NCBI RefSeq assembly: GCF_022682495.2 | Contig: NC_071398.1 | Coordinates: forward strand, 28,399,426 to 28,463,425 | Source: Desmodus rotundus | Lineage: Eukaryota; Chordata; Mammalia; Chiroptera; Phyllostomidae | Reading direction: 5' to 3' | DNA: 64,000 bases | In this document: one piece after another, positions 34,031 through 44,641 of the stretch | Layout: each line of letters opens with the position of its first letter | Numbering within the stretch: position 1 is the first letter of the stretch | Program-made: the position numbers and the translations under genes | Notes under the pieces: generated by a model | The model's input: only the letters and a program-made list of their open reading frames with translations | What the model was told of the DNA's origin: nothing | Databases searched by the model: none

Positions 34031-34914
34031 CCCCGGTTGCTCTGAGGTGAAAAAGCTCAGCTTGTTGCCGCAGTGTCTCCCACCTCCCAGCAAAGCTGTT
34101 GAAAGAGAAAACAGAACAGTGCCACGCTGTCTGTGGCCTGTAAGCATTTGCGGTTCAGGGCGCAGATGGAACCTCAGAGGACGGCTTGGGAGCTAATGCC
34201 AGGTAGGCCTGGAGCACCAAGGAGCACAGTCTCTGAACCCAAAGCGAAGTCATGTGGTCTGGCAGGCCTTTTTCTGCCAGAACACAGAGAGAGTGGGAGA
34301 CGGTGTTCAGTGCCAAAGGCATGGCATTTCTGGAACCTTCTGATGGTTGCTGCAGACCATGGGGTAAGGGATTGGGTTCGAGGGTACTTCAGCTGCCCTT
34401 AGGGTGAAAGGTTAGAGGTGGGGGTGGGGGTGGCACCCTTGGCCAGAGCTTGTGCAAGCTCGTCGTCTCCAAGGGGGCCACGGAGTCGCGGGGTTCTGAG
34501 CTGCGCACTTGAAAGTGGATCAGGTCTCAGGGTGTCAGAGGGCCGCCCCCCCCCCCCCCCCCCCCGCCGTGGGGAGGGCATGGCTTGGGGCCGGGACAGC
34601 GTGTGTCTGCCATTGTGTCCCACAGGGCTTTGACCCCTGTGGCTCATCACTGTCCCTCGAAGCTCTCACTCTATCGTGATCACGGTTTCCAACCCCCAAA
34701 CTGGGTCCTGTGGTCTGATAAAGGACATTTTAAAAAATGGATTAAGAAATATATTCACATGAAGACAGGAAAATGGCCTGGAAGTTTGCATTTGACCACA
34801 TCTTTTCATCGGAAGGAACAGTGTTCTGGAAGTAGGGCCGTCCCGGCTGTCTTAGGGCTTAGGACCATCCCCACCACTGGGGATGGGGCAGTAAAGCCAC
34901 AAGGTTAAGGGTAA
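34031..34914. other. Unassigned sequence with poly-C tract
   Basis: Mostly unassigned. A run of 20 C lies at 34546-34565. AT-richer at 34725-34765 (TTTTAAAAAATGGATTAAGA). No gene. Confidence 0.5.
34546..34565. repeat. Poly(C) homopolymer, 20 bases
   Basis: Uninterrupted C run. Such runs are often mis-sized by sequencing, so the exact length may be wrong. Confidence 0.9.
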
Positions 34915-35097
34915 GGAGGACTCTGGAGCCACCAGCTCCGCCACTTCCTGTCTGTGCGACCTCAAGCTAGTCGTTTAACCTCTCTGTGCCTCAGTTTCCT
35001 CTTCTGTAAAACAAGAGTGCATGTTGTTAGGATGAAAATGAGTTCAGTGCTCAGAACAGTGCCTGGCACTTAGGAACTAATTCCTGTGTGAAATTCG
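34915..35097 (+). mobile_element. MIR SINE, nearly full length
   Basis: CTCCGCCACTTCCTGTCTGT, GCGACCTCAAGCTAGTCGTT, CTGTGCCTCAGTTTCCTCTT, CAGAACAGTGCCTGGCACTT. Confidence 0.93.
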
Positions 35098-35117
35098 ACT
35101 CCTGTTTGAGAACCGAC

Positions 35118-35250
35118 CTTTGGCAAGTATTTGTGGGCACCTGGGATGTGCTGGTGCTGAGTGACCAAATGCCCCAAGCTCAGGAGTGAGCACAACACAG
35201 CAGCAAGCATTGCCTCTGCTCACAGACCTACAATTTGGGTGAGGCAGGGC
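35118..35250 (-). mobile_element. L2 LINE fragment
   Basis: GTATTTGTGGGCACCTGGGA, TGTGCTGGTGCTGAGTG and TGCTCACAGACCTACAATTT resemble the antisense L2 end. Confidence 0.6.
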
Positions 35251-35710
35251 AGGGAGGGCTCCCCTCCCTCCGCTCCACACCGCAGTAGAGCCGGAGGGCC
35301 CACCTCCAAGATGACACACCGGCAGGCAGGCCGGCAGGCTGGGGCAGGCTGGCAGCAGGGAGCTCAGCCGTGTCGTCCCCCCACCCCCCTCATAGCTTGG
35401 GCTCCGTCACAGCACGGTGGCTGGATCTCAAAACCAAATGTCCCAAGAGGAAGAGCTAGGCAGGAGTATGTCACCTTGATGACCGAGTCTCCTAGTCGCC
35501 TAGCACCCACCACTTCTGCCATACCCCCTCTGTGGAGGCTGTCACAAAGCCCCCACCCCCACCCCTCCGGCCCCCACATTCAAGGGAAGGGAACAAAACG
35601 GAAAGTTTCTGGAAGAACGTGTAGGATGAGGAATGCCCTTATGGCCATTTCAAAAATAGACTATTCTTGCAACATACAGGGTCAGGGCTGGATGGGTTCC
35701 TACAGGTGCC
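35251..35710. other. Unassigned unique sequence
   Basis: GC-rich with a GGCAGGCAGGCC stretch at 35320-35340. The sense frame 35161-35763 starts inside the L2 and shows no family. Confidence 0.5.
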
Positions 35711-35714
35711 CTGC

Positions 35715-35798
35715 CCCCACCCCCAGCACCCCACTGTACAGATGGGGAAAACTGAGGTGCTGAGAGGAAGGTGAATTCTCAAGGTCACAGATTCTCTC
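35715..35798 (-). mobile_element. MIR SINE fragment
   Basis: CTGTACAGATGGGGAAAACT, GAGGTGCTGAGAGGAAGG, TTCTCAAGGTCACAG in antisense order. Confidence 0.78.
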
Positions 35799-35834
35799 TT
35801 TGATGCATATCAGGTTATTCAGAAGGATGCTGTC

Positions 35835-35930
35835 TTTCCTGCTTAATAGCAAATTCCTAGAGAGGAGGGGCTGAGTCAGCTTTGTCATTGTGCCCCATTC
35901 TGTCCCCCAAATGCCTGGCACAGATCCCTG
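35835..35930 (+). mobile_element. Possible L2 3' end fragment
   Basis: CCTAGAGAGGAGGGGCTGAG, TTGTCATTGTGCCCCATTCT, AATGCCTGGCACAG sit in L2 end order. A related GTAAATGCTCAATCAG at 36029-36044 may be its displaced terminus. Confidence 0.5.
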
Positions 35931-37005
35931 GCCACTCCTGAACCCAGCTGGCCCCTGGGCCGTGTCCCAGAAGGCCATTCAGATCCCAGCCTCTCCCTCC
36001 CATGTTGACTTCATAGTGCTGCATGCAGTAAATGCTCAATCAGTGTTCAGCCTCTGCCCTTGCCTGACCCATGCCAGGTCACTGGGATCCTGCCAGACCA
36101 AGGGACGTCGGACAGCAGAGCACTTGGGGTGGTCGGGCCTGGCAGGCCCTAGGCTCTCCGAAGCAGAGCCCCCGCGGGACTGGCTTGGATGGGCCCTGAG
36201 TCCTGGAGGGACATGGACCTGGCTTCCTGAGTCCCTTCTGGATGTGTGTGTGGCTGCAGGAAGAGCTCCTGAACCAGATAAAGGCCCAGCGGGGGCCTTT
36301 CCCAACAAAGGAAGCCGGCGGAGGCCTCTTCTCTCCCGCCTAAACACTCCAAACGCCTTTCAAGCTCCCCTGGCAGACTGTTGGGCTATTCATGAGGCCA
36401 GAGGGGGAGGTAACTACAGCACAAAGTGGGGTGGGAGGCGTCTCTGCCTTCCTCTGGCAACCCAGAGGCAGATCCATTTATTTTAAAAGAAAACAAACAA
36501 GAAACCTCATGTTCTAGATTATTCTTTCTCAGAGTACAGGCCCCTTTCTGGTCCCTGCAGAGTGTGCACTGGGGAGGGAATTGGAGAGAAATGACTGGCC
36601 TGGGTCCCTGTGTCTGTCCCCCCTCCTATTCCCTCCTCTGGTTGGTGAGGGCTCTTCCTCTCCTGTGACTTAGGGGTCTGTCACCCAGCCCTGCAGATGG
36701 CTGTTCCTTCTGGGGCCCCAGCTTCACCCCAGGCCTCCTGTCGCTAATTGTGTGCACAGGGACAGAGGAGGCCATCCAGGCCTCCTGCCCCCCCAGCCTT
36801 GCAGTAGGTGACTGCCACATCTGCAGGAGGGTGGCTGATGGCCCTTCAAAATTGGACCCCTCCAGTGGGCAGGCATTCAGTAGTGGGCTAAGGGGGGTCA
36901 TTACCTTAACCCCCAGTGGCGCCAGAGGCTCAGGGGACATCACTGTTTTTAACATTTGAAGTCTGCTCTCCGCCCCAGCTCCTCCCCCAGCTCCCTGGGT
37001 TCTGC
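35931..37005. other. Unassigned unique sequence
   Basis: GC-rich; overlapping frames (35890-36486 sense, 36036-36347 antisense) without family signatures. A short A-rich stretch lies at 36478-36510. Confidence 0.45.
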
Positions 37006-37009
37006 AGAA

Positions 37010-37190
37010 AAAGCTGCAGGCTTGGAATCAGACCAACCCTAGCTGCAGTCCCAGTATCACCTTTTACTCTCCAGCAAAGTCTTCCACTTTTCTGAACCTC
37101 AGTTTTCTCATCTGTAAAATGGGGATTACCACTGCCTGCCTCTCAGGGCTGTTGTGTGTGAAATTGATCCAGAAGGTACCTGCAAGCACC
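37010..37190 (+). mobile_element. MIR SINE, nearly full length
   Basis: GCTTGGAATCAGACCAACCC, TGAACCTCAGTTTTCTCATC, TGTAAAATGGGGATTACCAC, GTTGTGTGTGAAATTG. Confidence 0.93.
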
Positions 37191-37499
37191 CAAGTCCCTG
37201 TATGCACAGGTACCAGCTCCCCTGAGCCCTCTCTGGGGGGTGACATGGGGAGGAGAGTAGGGTTGGAGCCCCTTTGACAGGTGAAGCCTCCTCAAAAGAG
37301 CCTGGGCTCCCAGTGGGTGCTGGTAAATATTAGCCTGAGTGCCCCCCTGATGTGGGGAATGCCACCCAATCTGGGCACAAGCTGTCCTCCCCCCAGTCTC
37401 TGCTGGGCTGCTGGGGTGTCTCCTGGCAGGGCTGAAGCTGCTCAGTAACGAGCCCCTGGGGCACTGCGGGGCGCCTGGGAGAGGGCAGGAGAAGGTTCG
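37191..37499. other. Unassigned unique sequence
   Basis: GC-rich; no repeat or gene recognised. Confidence 0.5.
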
Positions 37500-37665
37500 C
37501 CGGTGCCAAGGCTCATTAAGCACTGCTGTTCAGATGGGGATTAGGAGGGAGCCAGCCTGCCATTCCTTGGGTTTGGTTATTAAAGGCTCCGCTCAAGGTA
37601 AACACCAGGCGCTTCCTTTCAAAGCCGCACCTGCTAATTAGAGGGCAAGGAACTCATTAAAACAG
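37500..37665. promoter_or_regulatory. Candidate conserved noncoding element
   Basis: Repeat-free block with GCTCATTAAGCAC near 37511, a FOX-type GGTAAACA at 37597-37604, an E-box CACCTG at 37628-37633, and the palindrome CTAATTAG at 37634-37641 directly beside it. A second CTCATTAAAA follows near 37653. Adjacent E-box and homeobox sites are typical of composite developmental enhancers. Function is inferred. Confidence 0.42.
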
Positions 37666-38014
37666 TAACTCCAGGCTGCCTGGGAAGGAGGGCTGGGGGC
37701 AGGGAGGCTGGGGTGCAGGGAGAACCAGGGCGGAGCATCCCTCATGGGCAGAGCGGACAGATACCCCCATCCCATTGTGGGCATGTCCCATGGGCTTGAG
37801 AGGCAGGTGCAAGACCCTTTTCTCCAACTGGCTTCACCCGGAAACCGGAGCCTGGACCTCTGGCCCCTTAGCTGTTACTCCTTTAAATTCGCCTGCCAGT
37901 GCTCCGTGTCTCCTTGGTGGGCTCATCGGGGTCCACGTGTTCTTCCTATGTTGGGGAGCAGTAAGAAAGACCAGGAACAAAGCCATGTGTATTTATTAAA
38001 TGCCTGCTGCATCA
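37666..38014. other. Unassigned unique sequence
   Basis: GC-rich; no repeat or gene recognised. Confidence 0.5.
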
Positions 38015-38505
38015 GGCTGAAAACTGGCCCCCAAGATGTCCATGTTCTAATCCACAGAACCTGCACCTATGTGACCTTACGTGGCTAAAGGAACGTGGCA
38101 GGTGTAATTGAGTTAAGGACCTGGAGATGAGGAAATGATCCTGGATTATCAGTGTGGGACCAATGACATCATAGGGTTCTTGTAAGAAGGAGGTGGAGGG
38201 GCTGGGGGGATGCTGCAGAAAAGGAAGTAGGACAGGCGATGATGACAGAAGTAAGTGGCTGGAGTGGCTCGAGGAAGGGGCCACGAGCCAAGGGATACAG
38301 GCACCTTTGGAGGCTGGCAGAGATAAGGAAAGGGATTCTCCCCTAGGGCTGCAGAAGGAACCTCCCCATACCGTGACGTTAGGCTGGTGAGTCCCAGGTC
38401 AGACTTCTGCTCTCTAGAACTGTAACAAAAAGAACGAATTGGTGTCTGAAGGCACTAAGTTTGTTCTCACTTGTTACAGCAGCCACAGGAAATGCATGCC
38501 CAGGT
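38015..38505 (+). mobile_element. MLT1-type solitary LTR
   Basis: GGCTGAAAACTGGCCCCCAA, GATGTCCATGTTCTAATCCA, ATCCTGGATTATCAGTGTGG, GAACTGTAACAAAAAGAACG and TTGTTACAGCAGCCACAGGA follow MLT1 order in sense, end to end. Confidence 0.9.
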
Positions 38506-38964
38506 CAAGTAGCAGGCGCTTTGCATGGGCTACTTCTCAAGCACCGCTGGGCTCTCAGAGCTCTCGTGGGGCACACCATCTAGCAGAGATGATCGTGTGC
38601 ATCTCTGCTAGATCCGGAATGGGGCGGGGTAGGGGGCACACGGCAGGAGGTGGGTACCAGTGAGATTGCTGCATTTTCTTCTGTATACTTGAAATATTTT
38701 ATCATCGAAATGCTTTTAAATGACATCTGCTTGGTCCCAAATTCTGCACCCTTTCTCTGACTCCCCCAGACTCCCTTTGACAAACATCAATGGCCAAGTG
38801 CAAGGCCAGACCTTCCCCACACTTGGACCAGGTCCAGAGAGTTGCAGCGAGTGGCAGGAATCATTCCTGCCTGGCTGCGTAGAAAGGCTGAGGCACAAAG
38901 GAGCTGTTACTGGCTCACTTTCCCAGTTCAGCTATAGGGCAAGAGTTAATCCAACCAAGCAGAT
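38506..38964. other. Unassigned sequence
   Basis: CTTCTGTATACTTGAAATAT followed by TTTATCATCG (38679-38708) resembles an old L1 3' terminus, too short to call. Otherwise unique. Confidence 0.4.
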
Positions 38965-38967
38965 TGT

Positions 38968-39125
38968 GCGTTAGAGAGACCATAGCCTGCTGTGTGACCT
39001 TGGGCAAGGCACCTAACCTTTCTGAGCTCAATCCTCTCATGTGGAAAACAGGGAAATGCTTGTGATCTTTGCAGCTGGCTTGAGGATGTAAGGCCCAGAC
39101 GAGGACTTGGCACAGGAAGTGTGGG
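38968..39125 (+). mobile_element. MIR SINE
   Basis: GCTGTGTGACCTTGGGCAAG, GCACCTAACCTTTCTGAGCT, GAGGACTTGGCACAGGAAGT. Confidence 0.88.
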
Positions 39126-39649
39126 CCTGGGACCCCCTCCTCCTCAAGTGGACACCTGAGACATTTAATGAGCACATGTCAGGCCCTGGGGCCTCTGGAT
39201 GAAAGGGCTGTGTACACCTGAGTCACCTTTATGGCGATTCTATGCCCGTCAGGTACTTTCTGTCTTGACGTGGAGCCTCGAGGTGCAGGACCAGACTGGC
39301 TACACCGAGCGTCTCTTAGCTGCTCCGCTCCGGGCTCTGGGCGTCTGACAAGGACCATGGGTCCCCTCTCCTGGACAAGCAGCCCCAGGGGCAGCCTTGG
39401 GCACAGGGTGAGGGACCCTGACTCTCAGTCACATCAGGCCAATGGGGCAGGTACCAGACAGGGCTCATCCGCCTGGAGGTGGGAAAACACAATGCCACTC
39501 TGCGCTGTCTCCTAGGGCCTTGTGCCTTCTGGCCAGGAGGTGGGGCTGCTGCATCAAATGGGCGCCTGTGTGCCTTGACTTCAGCGCTTATAGACCCCTG
39601 TGTGTAACTCCTCCCTCTCCCCTTTCCAAATAATGATGAAACCAAGGAA
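39126..39649. other. Unassigned unique sequence
   Basis: GC-rich; frames on both strands (39231-39702) without family signature. Confidence 0.5.
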
Positions 39650-39654
39650 ATCAC

Positions 39655-39840
39655 ATGTGGAACCCACTCTGGGTACCTTATGCTTCTTAGCTCATGTTCC
39701 AAGCCTTACAAAACAAGGAACATTGTTGGCCCTGCTGTCCAGATGGAACAGCACAGGCCCAGAGAGGTGAAGTAACTTGCCCAAGATCACACAGTGGGAT
39801 TCACAGCCAGCTCTGTGGGGTTCCAAAGCCAGAGTCCTTG
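39655..39840 (-). mobile_element. MIR SINE
   Basis: TCCAGATGGAACAGCACAGG, CCCAGAGAGGTGAAGTAACT, TGCCCAAGATCACACAGTGG in antisense order. Confidence 0.9.
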
Positions 39841-39859
39841 ATTAATACGATTAAAGCCT

Positions 39860-39900
39860 TCCCCTCCCCTGCCCTCCCCTCCCGTCCTCCCCTCTACTTC
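39860..39900. repeat. C-rich low-complexity tract
   Basis: CCCTCCCCT-type repeat units, pyrimidine-only apart from a few G. Confidence 0.75.
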
Positions 39901-40209
39901 TTCAGTCTGGCAGCAATTAAGAAACCAGGGCCTAGGCGTGCTCTGACGGCTGAGCCCGCTTCTTCCCCTCCCATTCTTAGTTTGAACAGTAGGGAGGTGT
40001 GTTTAGGGGAGAAGGTGTGATTCCCCCCCCACCCACACACACACGCTGTATTTAGTTGTGTTTTCCTTACATGGAAACCCCCGATTCTGCCTCCTCCTGT
40101 CTGTGCCTTTCTGGGTGCTCCCAGCCTCAGAAACTTCCTGCCCCTGTCACCTCCCTTCCCTTCCCTCCCTTTCCTTCCCAGCTAACAGTGTCCTGCCGGC
40201 TGGCCTGCA
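39901..40209. other. Unassigned sequence
   Basis: Contains a short CACACACACAC at 40034-40044 and a pyrimidine-rich stretch at 40145-40180. No gene. Confidence 0.5.
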
Positions 40210-40335
40210 CCACTGTTCTCAGACTGTGGTGAGCCTCTAAACCCCTGGGGCCTCGTTAAAGTGCAGGTTCTGATACAGCAGGGCAGGGTGGACCTAGGAG
40301 ACTGCACTCCCAGCCAGTTCCCCAGAACGGCCCCT
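40210..40335. mobile_element. hAT-Charlie fragment (MER20/MER5-like)
   Basis: CACTGTTCTCAGACTGTGGT, CTCGTTAAAGTGCAGGTTCT, GATACAGCAGGGCAGGGTGG follow MER20-like order from the inverted end. Confidence 0.75.
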
Positions 40336-40494
40336 GCCCGGTCCTCACTCCCTGCAGGAAGCTTTTAGCCTTGCTTCCAGGCCATATGAGCTCTCAGAGG
40401 GCACCAGCAGCCTCTAGCCAGTACTAGTGATCCGTTGTCCGTCTGTGTCCCCTTTGATGTCCTGGCAGCCTTTGGCCCTTCTTTAAACTGCTAT

Positions 40495-40850
40495 ACGGGG
40501 CAGGGTCCAACCAGAGAAGCAGGACTGGGAGATGGACATCAAGAGCCGTAATTCCGGACTGGCTTAGTCAGGGAGGGGCTGGCCGGGCAGGCGCTGAATC
40601 CATAGGGCAGGCCCCGGAAGGACAGCGGCACCTCTCAACCCCGGGCTGGAGCTGCTGTCCACAGGCAGGGTTTCTTCTTCCCCCGGGAAGCCACACCTCT
40701 GCTCTCTAGGCCTTCCGGTGACTGACTCAGGCCCACACAGATAATCTAGGTTACTCTAGAGCCATCTCCCTTCCTGAAGTCAGCAGATCACGGACTTTAA
40801 TCACATCTGCAGAATACCTTTTGAGCAACACCTAGGTGAGCATTTCAGTC
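40495..40850. mobile_element. Ancient LTR-like repeat, class uncertain
   Basis: GGGTCCAACCAGAGAAGCAG, GGAGCTGCTGTCCACAGGCA, GACTCAGGCCCACACAGATA, CTTTAATCACATCTGCAGAA follow, in order, a common mammalian LTR-like repeat I cannot name with certainty. Confidence 0.5.
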
Positions 40851-41157
40851 ACAATAGCACGCACCCTCCTGGGCCGGGCGCAGGGGCTGCTGGTTCACAG
40901 TGAGATGAGCCCGTAGATGAGATGAGATGAGAGCACAGTGAGCTGTTTGGGCGGGCGGAGCTCTTAGGGAGCGTACCTCTGTGCTCCGGGGGCCATGTCT
41001 CCAGCTCCTTCCTGCACATCTCTTCATGGGTATTCTGCTGGTACCACTTCCCTCACATGCAGGGGTCCCTAGGCTCCTACTTACCACACCCCTGCCTGCC
41101 CACAGCTGCTCCTTTTGTGTCCTTCTCTGGGCTGAGCGTGCCCCTGTCCCTGGTGTC
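40851..41157. other. Unassigned sequence with short GATGA repeat
   Basis: A short GATGA tandem tract lies at 40914-40932. The rest is GC-rich and unassigned. Confidence 0.5.
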
Positions 41158-41335
41158 CCAACCTCAGCACTATTGACATTTGGGTTCGGATTATTGCAGG
41201 GGGGCGCGCAGTGCTGTCCTGTGCGTTGCCCTGTAGATGCCAACAGCATCCCCAGTCGTGGCAACTAAAAACGTCTCCAGACAAGGCCAGATGTCGCCCC
41301 GTTGACAGCCTTGCACCCCACCCATCTCAGGGTGG
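41158..41335. mobile_element. hAT DNA transposon, nearly complete
   Basis: CAACCTCAGCACTATTGACA, TTTGGGTTCGGATTATTGCA, CTGTCCTGTGCGTTGCCCTG, GGCAACTAAAAACGTCTCCA and GACAAGGCCAGATGTCGCCC keep the full order of a well known non-autonomous hAT element. Subfamily not named. Confidence 0.85.
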
Positions 41336-41559
41336 ACAGCATCCTCTCTCCTCCAGGGTGCCCAGGGTCCAGTCCCTCCCCCGTTCTGTTCCCCCGACAC
41401 TCTCACTGCACCTTTCCCATCGCTGACCAAGCTGCTTCCTCAGCCTGCAGGTGACCCCTCTCCCACAGCTGCGGCAGTGACATTCCTCCGTGCCCTTCCT
41501 CGGCTCCTCACTGCCGACAGGTTCAGAGGCGCCACAGGAATCTGACGGGGTCAAGAGCC

Positions 41560-41665
41560 GGGTTTCTGAGCTGGAGCAGCTGCTCACTAGCGGGGTGGCC
41601 CTGGGCCTCGTGGCCTCAGTTTTACCCTCTGTAAAATGGGAGTCACATCTATCCACATTTTGGAG
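41560..41665 (+). mobile_element. MIR SINE
   Basis: GGTGGCCCTGGGCCTCGTGG, CCTCAGTTTTACCCTCTGTA, AAATGGGAGTCACATC. Confidence 0.82.
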
Positions 41666-42184
41666 CAGGGCTTGGATGGGGGGACGAGTCGCATAGGGGC
41701 CACTGGTATCACTGCCTGTTGCCCATAGCCCCTTATGAGGCTTCATCACCATCCCTGTTTTTCCACACAGGCTGGCTGGCCCCACACCTGGTGAGCCCTC
41801 CCCTTCTCAGCCTCTCTTCCTCCTGTCGCTGTCCCTGAGTCCTGCTCATCCTTGGAGGCTGAGGTCCCGGAGCACCAGCCTCACCTGGCATCTCGACCGG
41901 AGGCTGAGCTCTGAGGTGCGGGGCAGGGTGTTGGCCCCTGGGGGTCCTCAGTATGGGTTGGGCCACTCACACGGGAACCCTTTATTGGGGCCATAGGACC
42001 CCTCACTGGAAACCTAGCCCTGCCTGAGCCCAGTGGCGGGGCACCGGGTAAAGGTGAGCTCATCCCGGGTGCTGGTCCAATGCTGGCTTGCTGACCCAGC
42101 CCTTCATAGCCACACCCACTGCTAGAGCCCGGCAGCGTCTAGGCCGTTGGAGGGCAGCCTCAGAGGCGGAGGGCCGGACTGTCT
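41666..42184. other. Unassigned unique sequence
   Basis: GC-rich; no repeat or gene recognised. Confidence 0.5.
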
Positions 42185-42310
42185 TAGCATTGCTTCCCAG
42201 GGAGCTAAGCAGGCAAGTTCAATCTACTTTGCAATAAACGAGGCCTTTGATCTTGCAAAAGTGAGTAATTAGCGAGGAGCCAGCGAGTTGGCACAGTGGC
42301 AGGCTCACAG
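42185..42310. promoter_or_regulatory. Candidate conserved noncoding element
   Basis: Repeat-free AT-richer block with GCAATAAACG at 42231-42240 (FOX/CDX-like), TCF/LEF-type CTTTGATC at 42245-42252 and TAATTAG at 42266-42272, spaced within 45 bases. Enhancer role is inferred from spacing alone. Confidence 0.35.
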
Positions 42311-42489
42311 CCTGGCTGAGCCTATATCTTCTCGGGCCTCTCAAGCCGCAGGAGGTGGAGGCAGAGGCTGCACTGTGCAGGGCAGGCTCTGTCAGACTCC
42401 TGAAGATGCTGGGCAGCTATTTCGGGGAATCTGAGGAGCATCACCAGGGACAGGGAGCCACACTGTCCTCTCCACCCTGACTCCAGCCA

Positions 42490-42600
42490 GGAGACTGCCT
42501 TCCTCTCCAGCTCAGCTTCCCCATCTGTAAATTGGGGCCATTAGCCCGTTGCTCACAGGGCTGGCATGAGATGCCATCGTGACGTAAACAGAACAATATT
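42490..42600 (+). mobile_element. MIR SINE fragment
   Basis: AGCTTCCCCATCTGTAAATT, GGGGCCATTAGCCCGTTGCT, CACAGGGCTGGCATGAGATG. Confidence 0.8.
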
Positions 42601-43095
42601 AACACACGGCCCCCTGGTCCTCTCACTCGCTCAGGACACTCACTAGTTTGTGGAATGGCTCTGCAGCCACAGGAAAAGGTGCCCCTTTGGGCAAATACAA
42701 CTGCCACCTGGAAACCCTGTCCCACACTGCTCAAAGCTCGTGGTTCCTCCCTCCACAGCCGCCTGCAAGCCCACTTCTGGCGGCTGGGCCTCATGTCTGT
42801 GGGTGGCATGTACGTGCCCTCCATGACCCCACATTATTTCTGTGGGCAGTGTGTTCATCCTCCGGTGCCTCCTCTTAGTGAACTTCAGTGCCAAGGGGAG
42901 GCCGTGGGGTGCTTTAGTCCCCCAGGATCAGCCCCACCAGGTACCTGAGTTTAAAATGTGTGTTCATTAGGCTGACCTGACCTCTAGGCAGCATCCCTCT
43001 GCAGGGCTCCCCCTGCACGGATTTGGGTTTCAGAGCCCCCACCGCTGATGCGGGGTGGTGATCCTGTGTTCTGTGCCAGCAACAGCAACAGTAAC
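42601..43095. other. Unassigned unique sequence
   Basis: Frames on both strands (42643-42948) without family signature; no repeat seen. Confidence 0.45.
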
Positions 43096-43170
43096 AATAA
43101 TGATGTAATAATAATAATAATAATATTAACAGTAATAATAAGATGAGAGAGAGAAAGAAATGAAAGGAAA
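43096..43170. repeat. (AAT)n microsatellite with purine-rich tail
   Basis: AATAATGATG then (AAT)n at 43107-43140, followed by GAGAGAGAAAGAAATGAAAG. Confidence 0.9.
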
Positions 43171-43635
43171 GACACGCCCACTGCAGAGTGGGCACACCGA
43201 AGCCCAAGGAAAGCATGTGCCTCGCACCCGGCCTTGGAGGAAGCGGCTGCCTGGGACAGGGATGGACTGCCTTCACCCTCCTGTCCAGTAACTGTCTGTG
43301 TGGAGCTTCCTGCTCACCTCAGGGCTCCTTTGAGAGCCCCCAGCATGCATCCTGGCTGGCCGGCTGAGGGCTGAGTTCCAGCAGTGGGGGCCTGGGCCAC
43401 CTTGTGCCCCCCACCGTTGGCTGCACTAGGAAAGAGCCAAGGCTCACGGGCCCTGGACCAGGGAGATCCGGGCATTCCTGGGAGCCCAGTGTCTCAGGGC
43501 TGTGACAGAAGTGGACATGGGGTCTGGCCCGGGCTGCAGTGTGGGCTGGCATCCCTCTGGAAGTTGTACTCTTCCCCCGCGGTGTGCAGCTCAGTGGTGT
43601 TTGGGACTTGGCTGCTGGATTTTTGAGCCTTTGTT
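43171..43635. other. Unassigned unique sequence
   Basis: GC-rich; no repeat or gene recognised. Confidence 0.5.
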
Positions 43636-43639
43636 CCTC

Positions 43640-43745
43640 CCCTCAATTATTCATTCAGCAAACGTTTATGAAGCCTGGCACCGAGCCAGAGGGTTGGCAA
43701 GGGTTTGCTCAGGGAGCTCCCGGTCTGAGCAGCAGACTTTTGAAG
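43640..43745 (-). mobile_element. L2 LINE fragment
   Basis: ATTATTCATTCAGCAAACGT, TTATGAAGCCTGGCACCGAG, AGGGAGCTCCCGGTCTGAG match the antisense L2 terminus. Confidence 0.75.
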
Positions 43746-43904
43746 ACAGAGTTTCGCAGGTACTGACATTAGGGAGCCCCTCTGGGGAGGACAGCGGTAC
43801 CATGGAATCAGACCACCCACCGCCTCGGTGAATGGCAAGGACCACACAGCCCTCTCCAGCCTGCTGGACTGTGAGCTGCTGAACAAGGGCAGAGCCTCAC
43901 AGCC

Positions 43905-44145
43905 CAGCATGCACACACTCCCACATGCATGCCCCCCCCACTCACATGTGCACACCCACACGTGCAAACACAAACCACATGCGCACACATGCATGCATAC
44001 CGTGCCTACATGTACAACTGCACAATGCACACATGCTCATATTCGTGTGTGCACACGCCACCCACATGTATGTGCTCACACACAAAACACATGCATGTGG
44101 ACACGCACACATACCAAATGTGTGTGTTCTCACACACATACCCAG
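43905..44145. repeat. Degenerate compound CA/ACATGC repeat
   Basis: About 240 bases of alternating purine-pyrimidine sequence (CACATGCATGC, CACACATGCATGCATAC, ATGTATGTGCTCACACAC). It derives from a decayed CA microsatellite. Confidence 0.88.
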
Positions 44146-44641
44146 GTCCATCTGAGCATCTGCGGGGGTGGGGACATGGGGTAAATGGAGATTTGTGCTG
44201 TTTCTTCTCTTTTGTCCCTCATCACGTAGGGCTTCACTGATGTGGACACCTGGCCCATGCTTCAGCTACCGTGCCCTTGGCCACCCTCAGCATGGGCTTC
44301 CTAGCAGATATCAACCCCTCAGAAGGACAGACTGGAGGGGGGTTTGCTCAGCTCTGGACGTGGACTTGGCCATGCTAGCAGGGAGACCTGGGTTCTGGAA
44401 CAGAGGCCGTGGCCGGAGAGCAGGAGCAGGCAGTGGGAGGTGGCCCTTGGCCGCACGGACTCCTTGCCCTCAGGGACATGTTGGGGAGGGCCTCTAAATA
44501 CAGGGCCTGGGGCACAGGTCCTAGGTGCTTGGGTCCGAGACAATAATGACATACATTCAGTAACTGAAACAGAAATTTCACAAAATGATATTTTTACTAC
44601 ATGTGATGCACTCCAGTATTTTTTATTCTACTCCATTTCCC
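44146..44641. other. Unassigned unique sequence
   Basis: GC-rich, turning AT-rich at 44540-44641 just before the SINE, consistent with an AT-rich insertion site. Confidence 0.45.

Noticed and set aside
43828..44240. His/Thr/Cys-rich frames resembling metal-binding repeats
   Set aside because: Translation of the degenerate CA/ACATGC microsatellite in several phases and on both strands.
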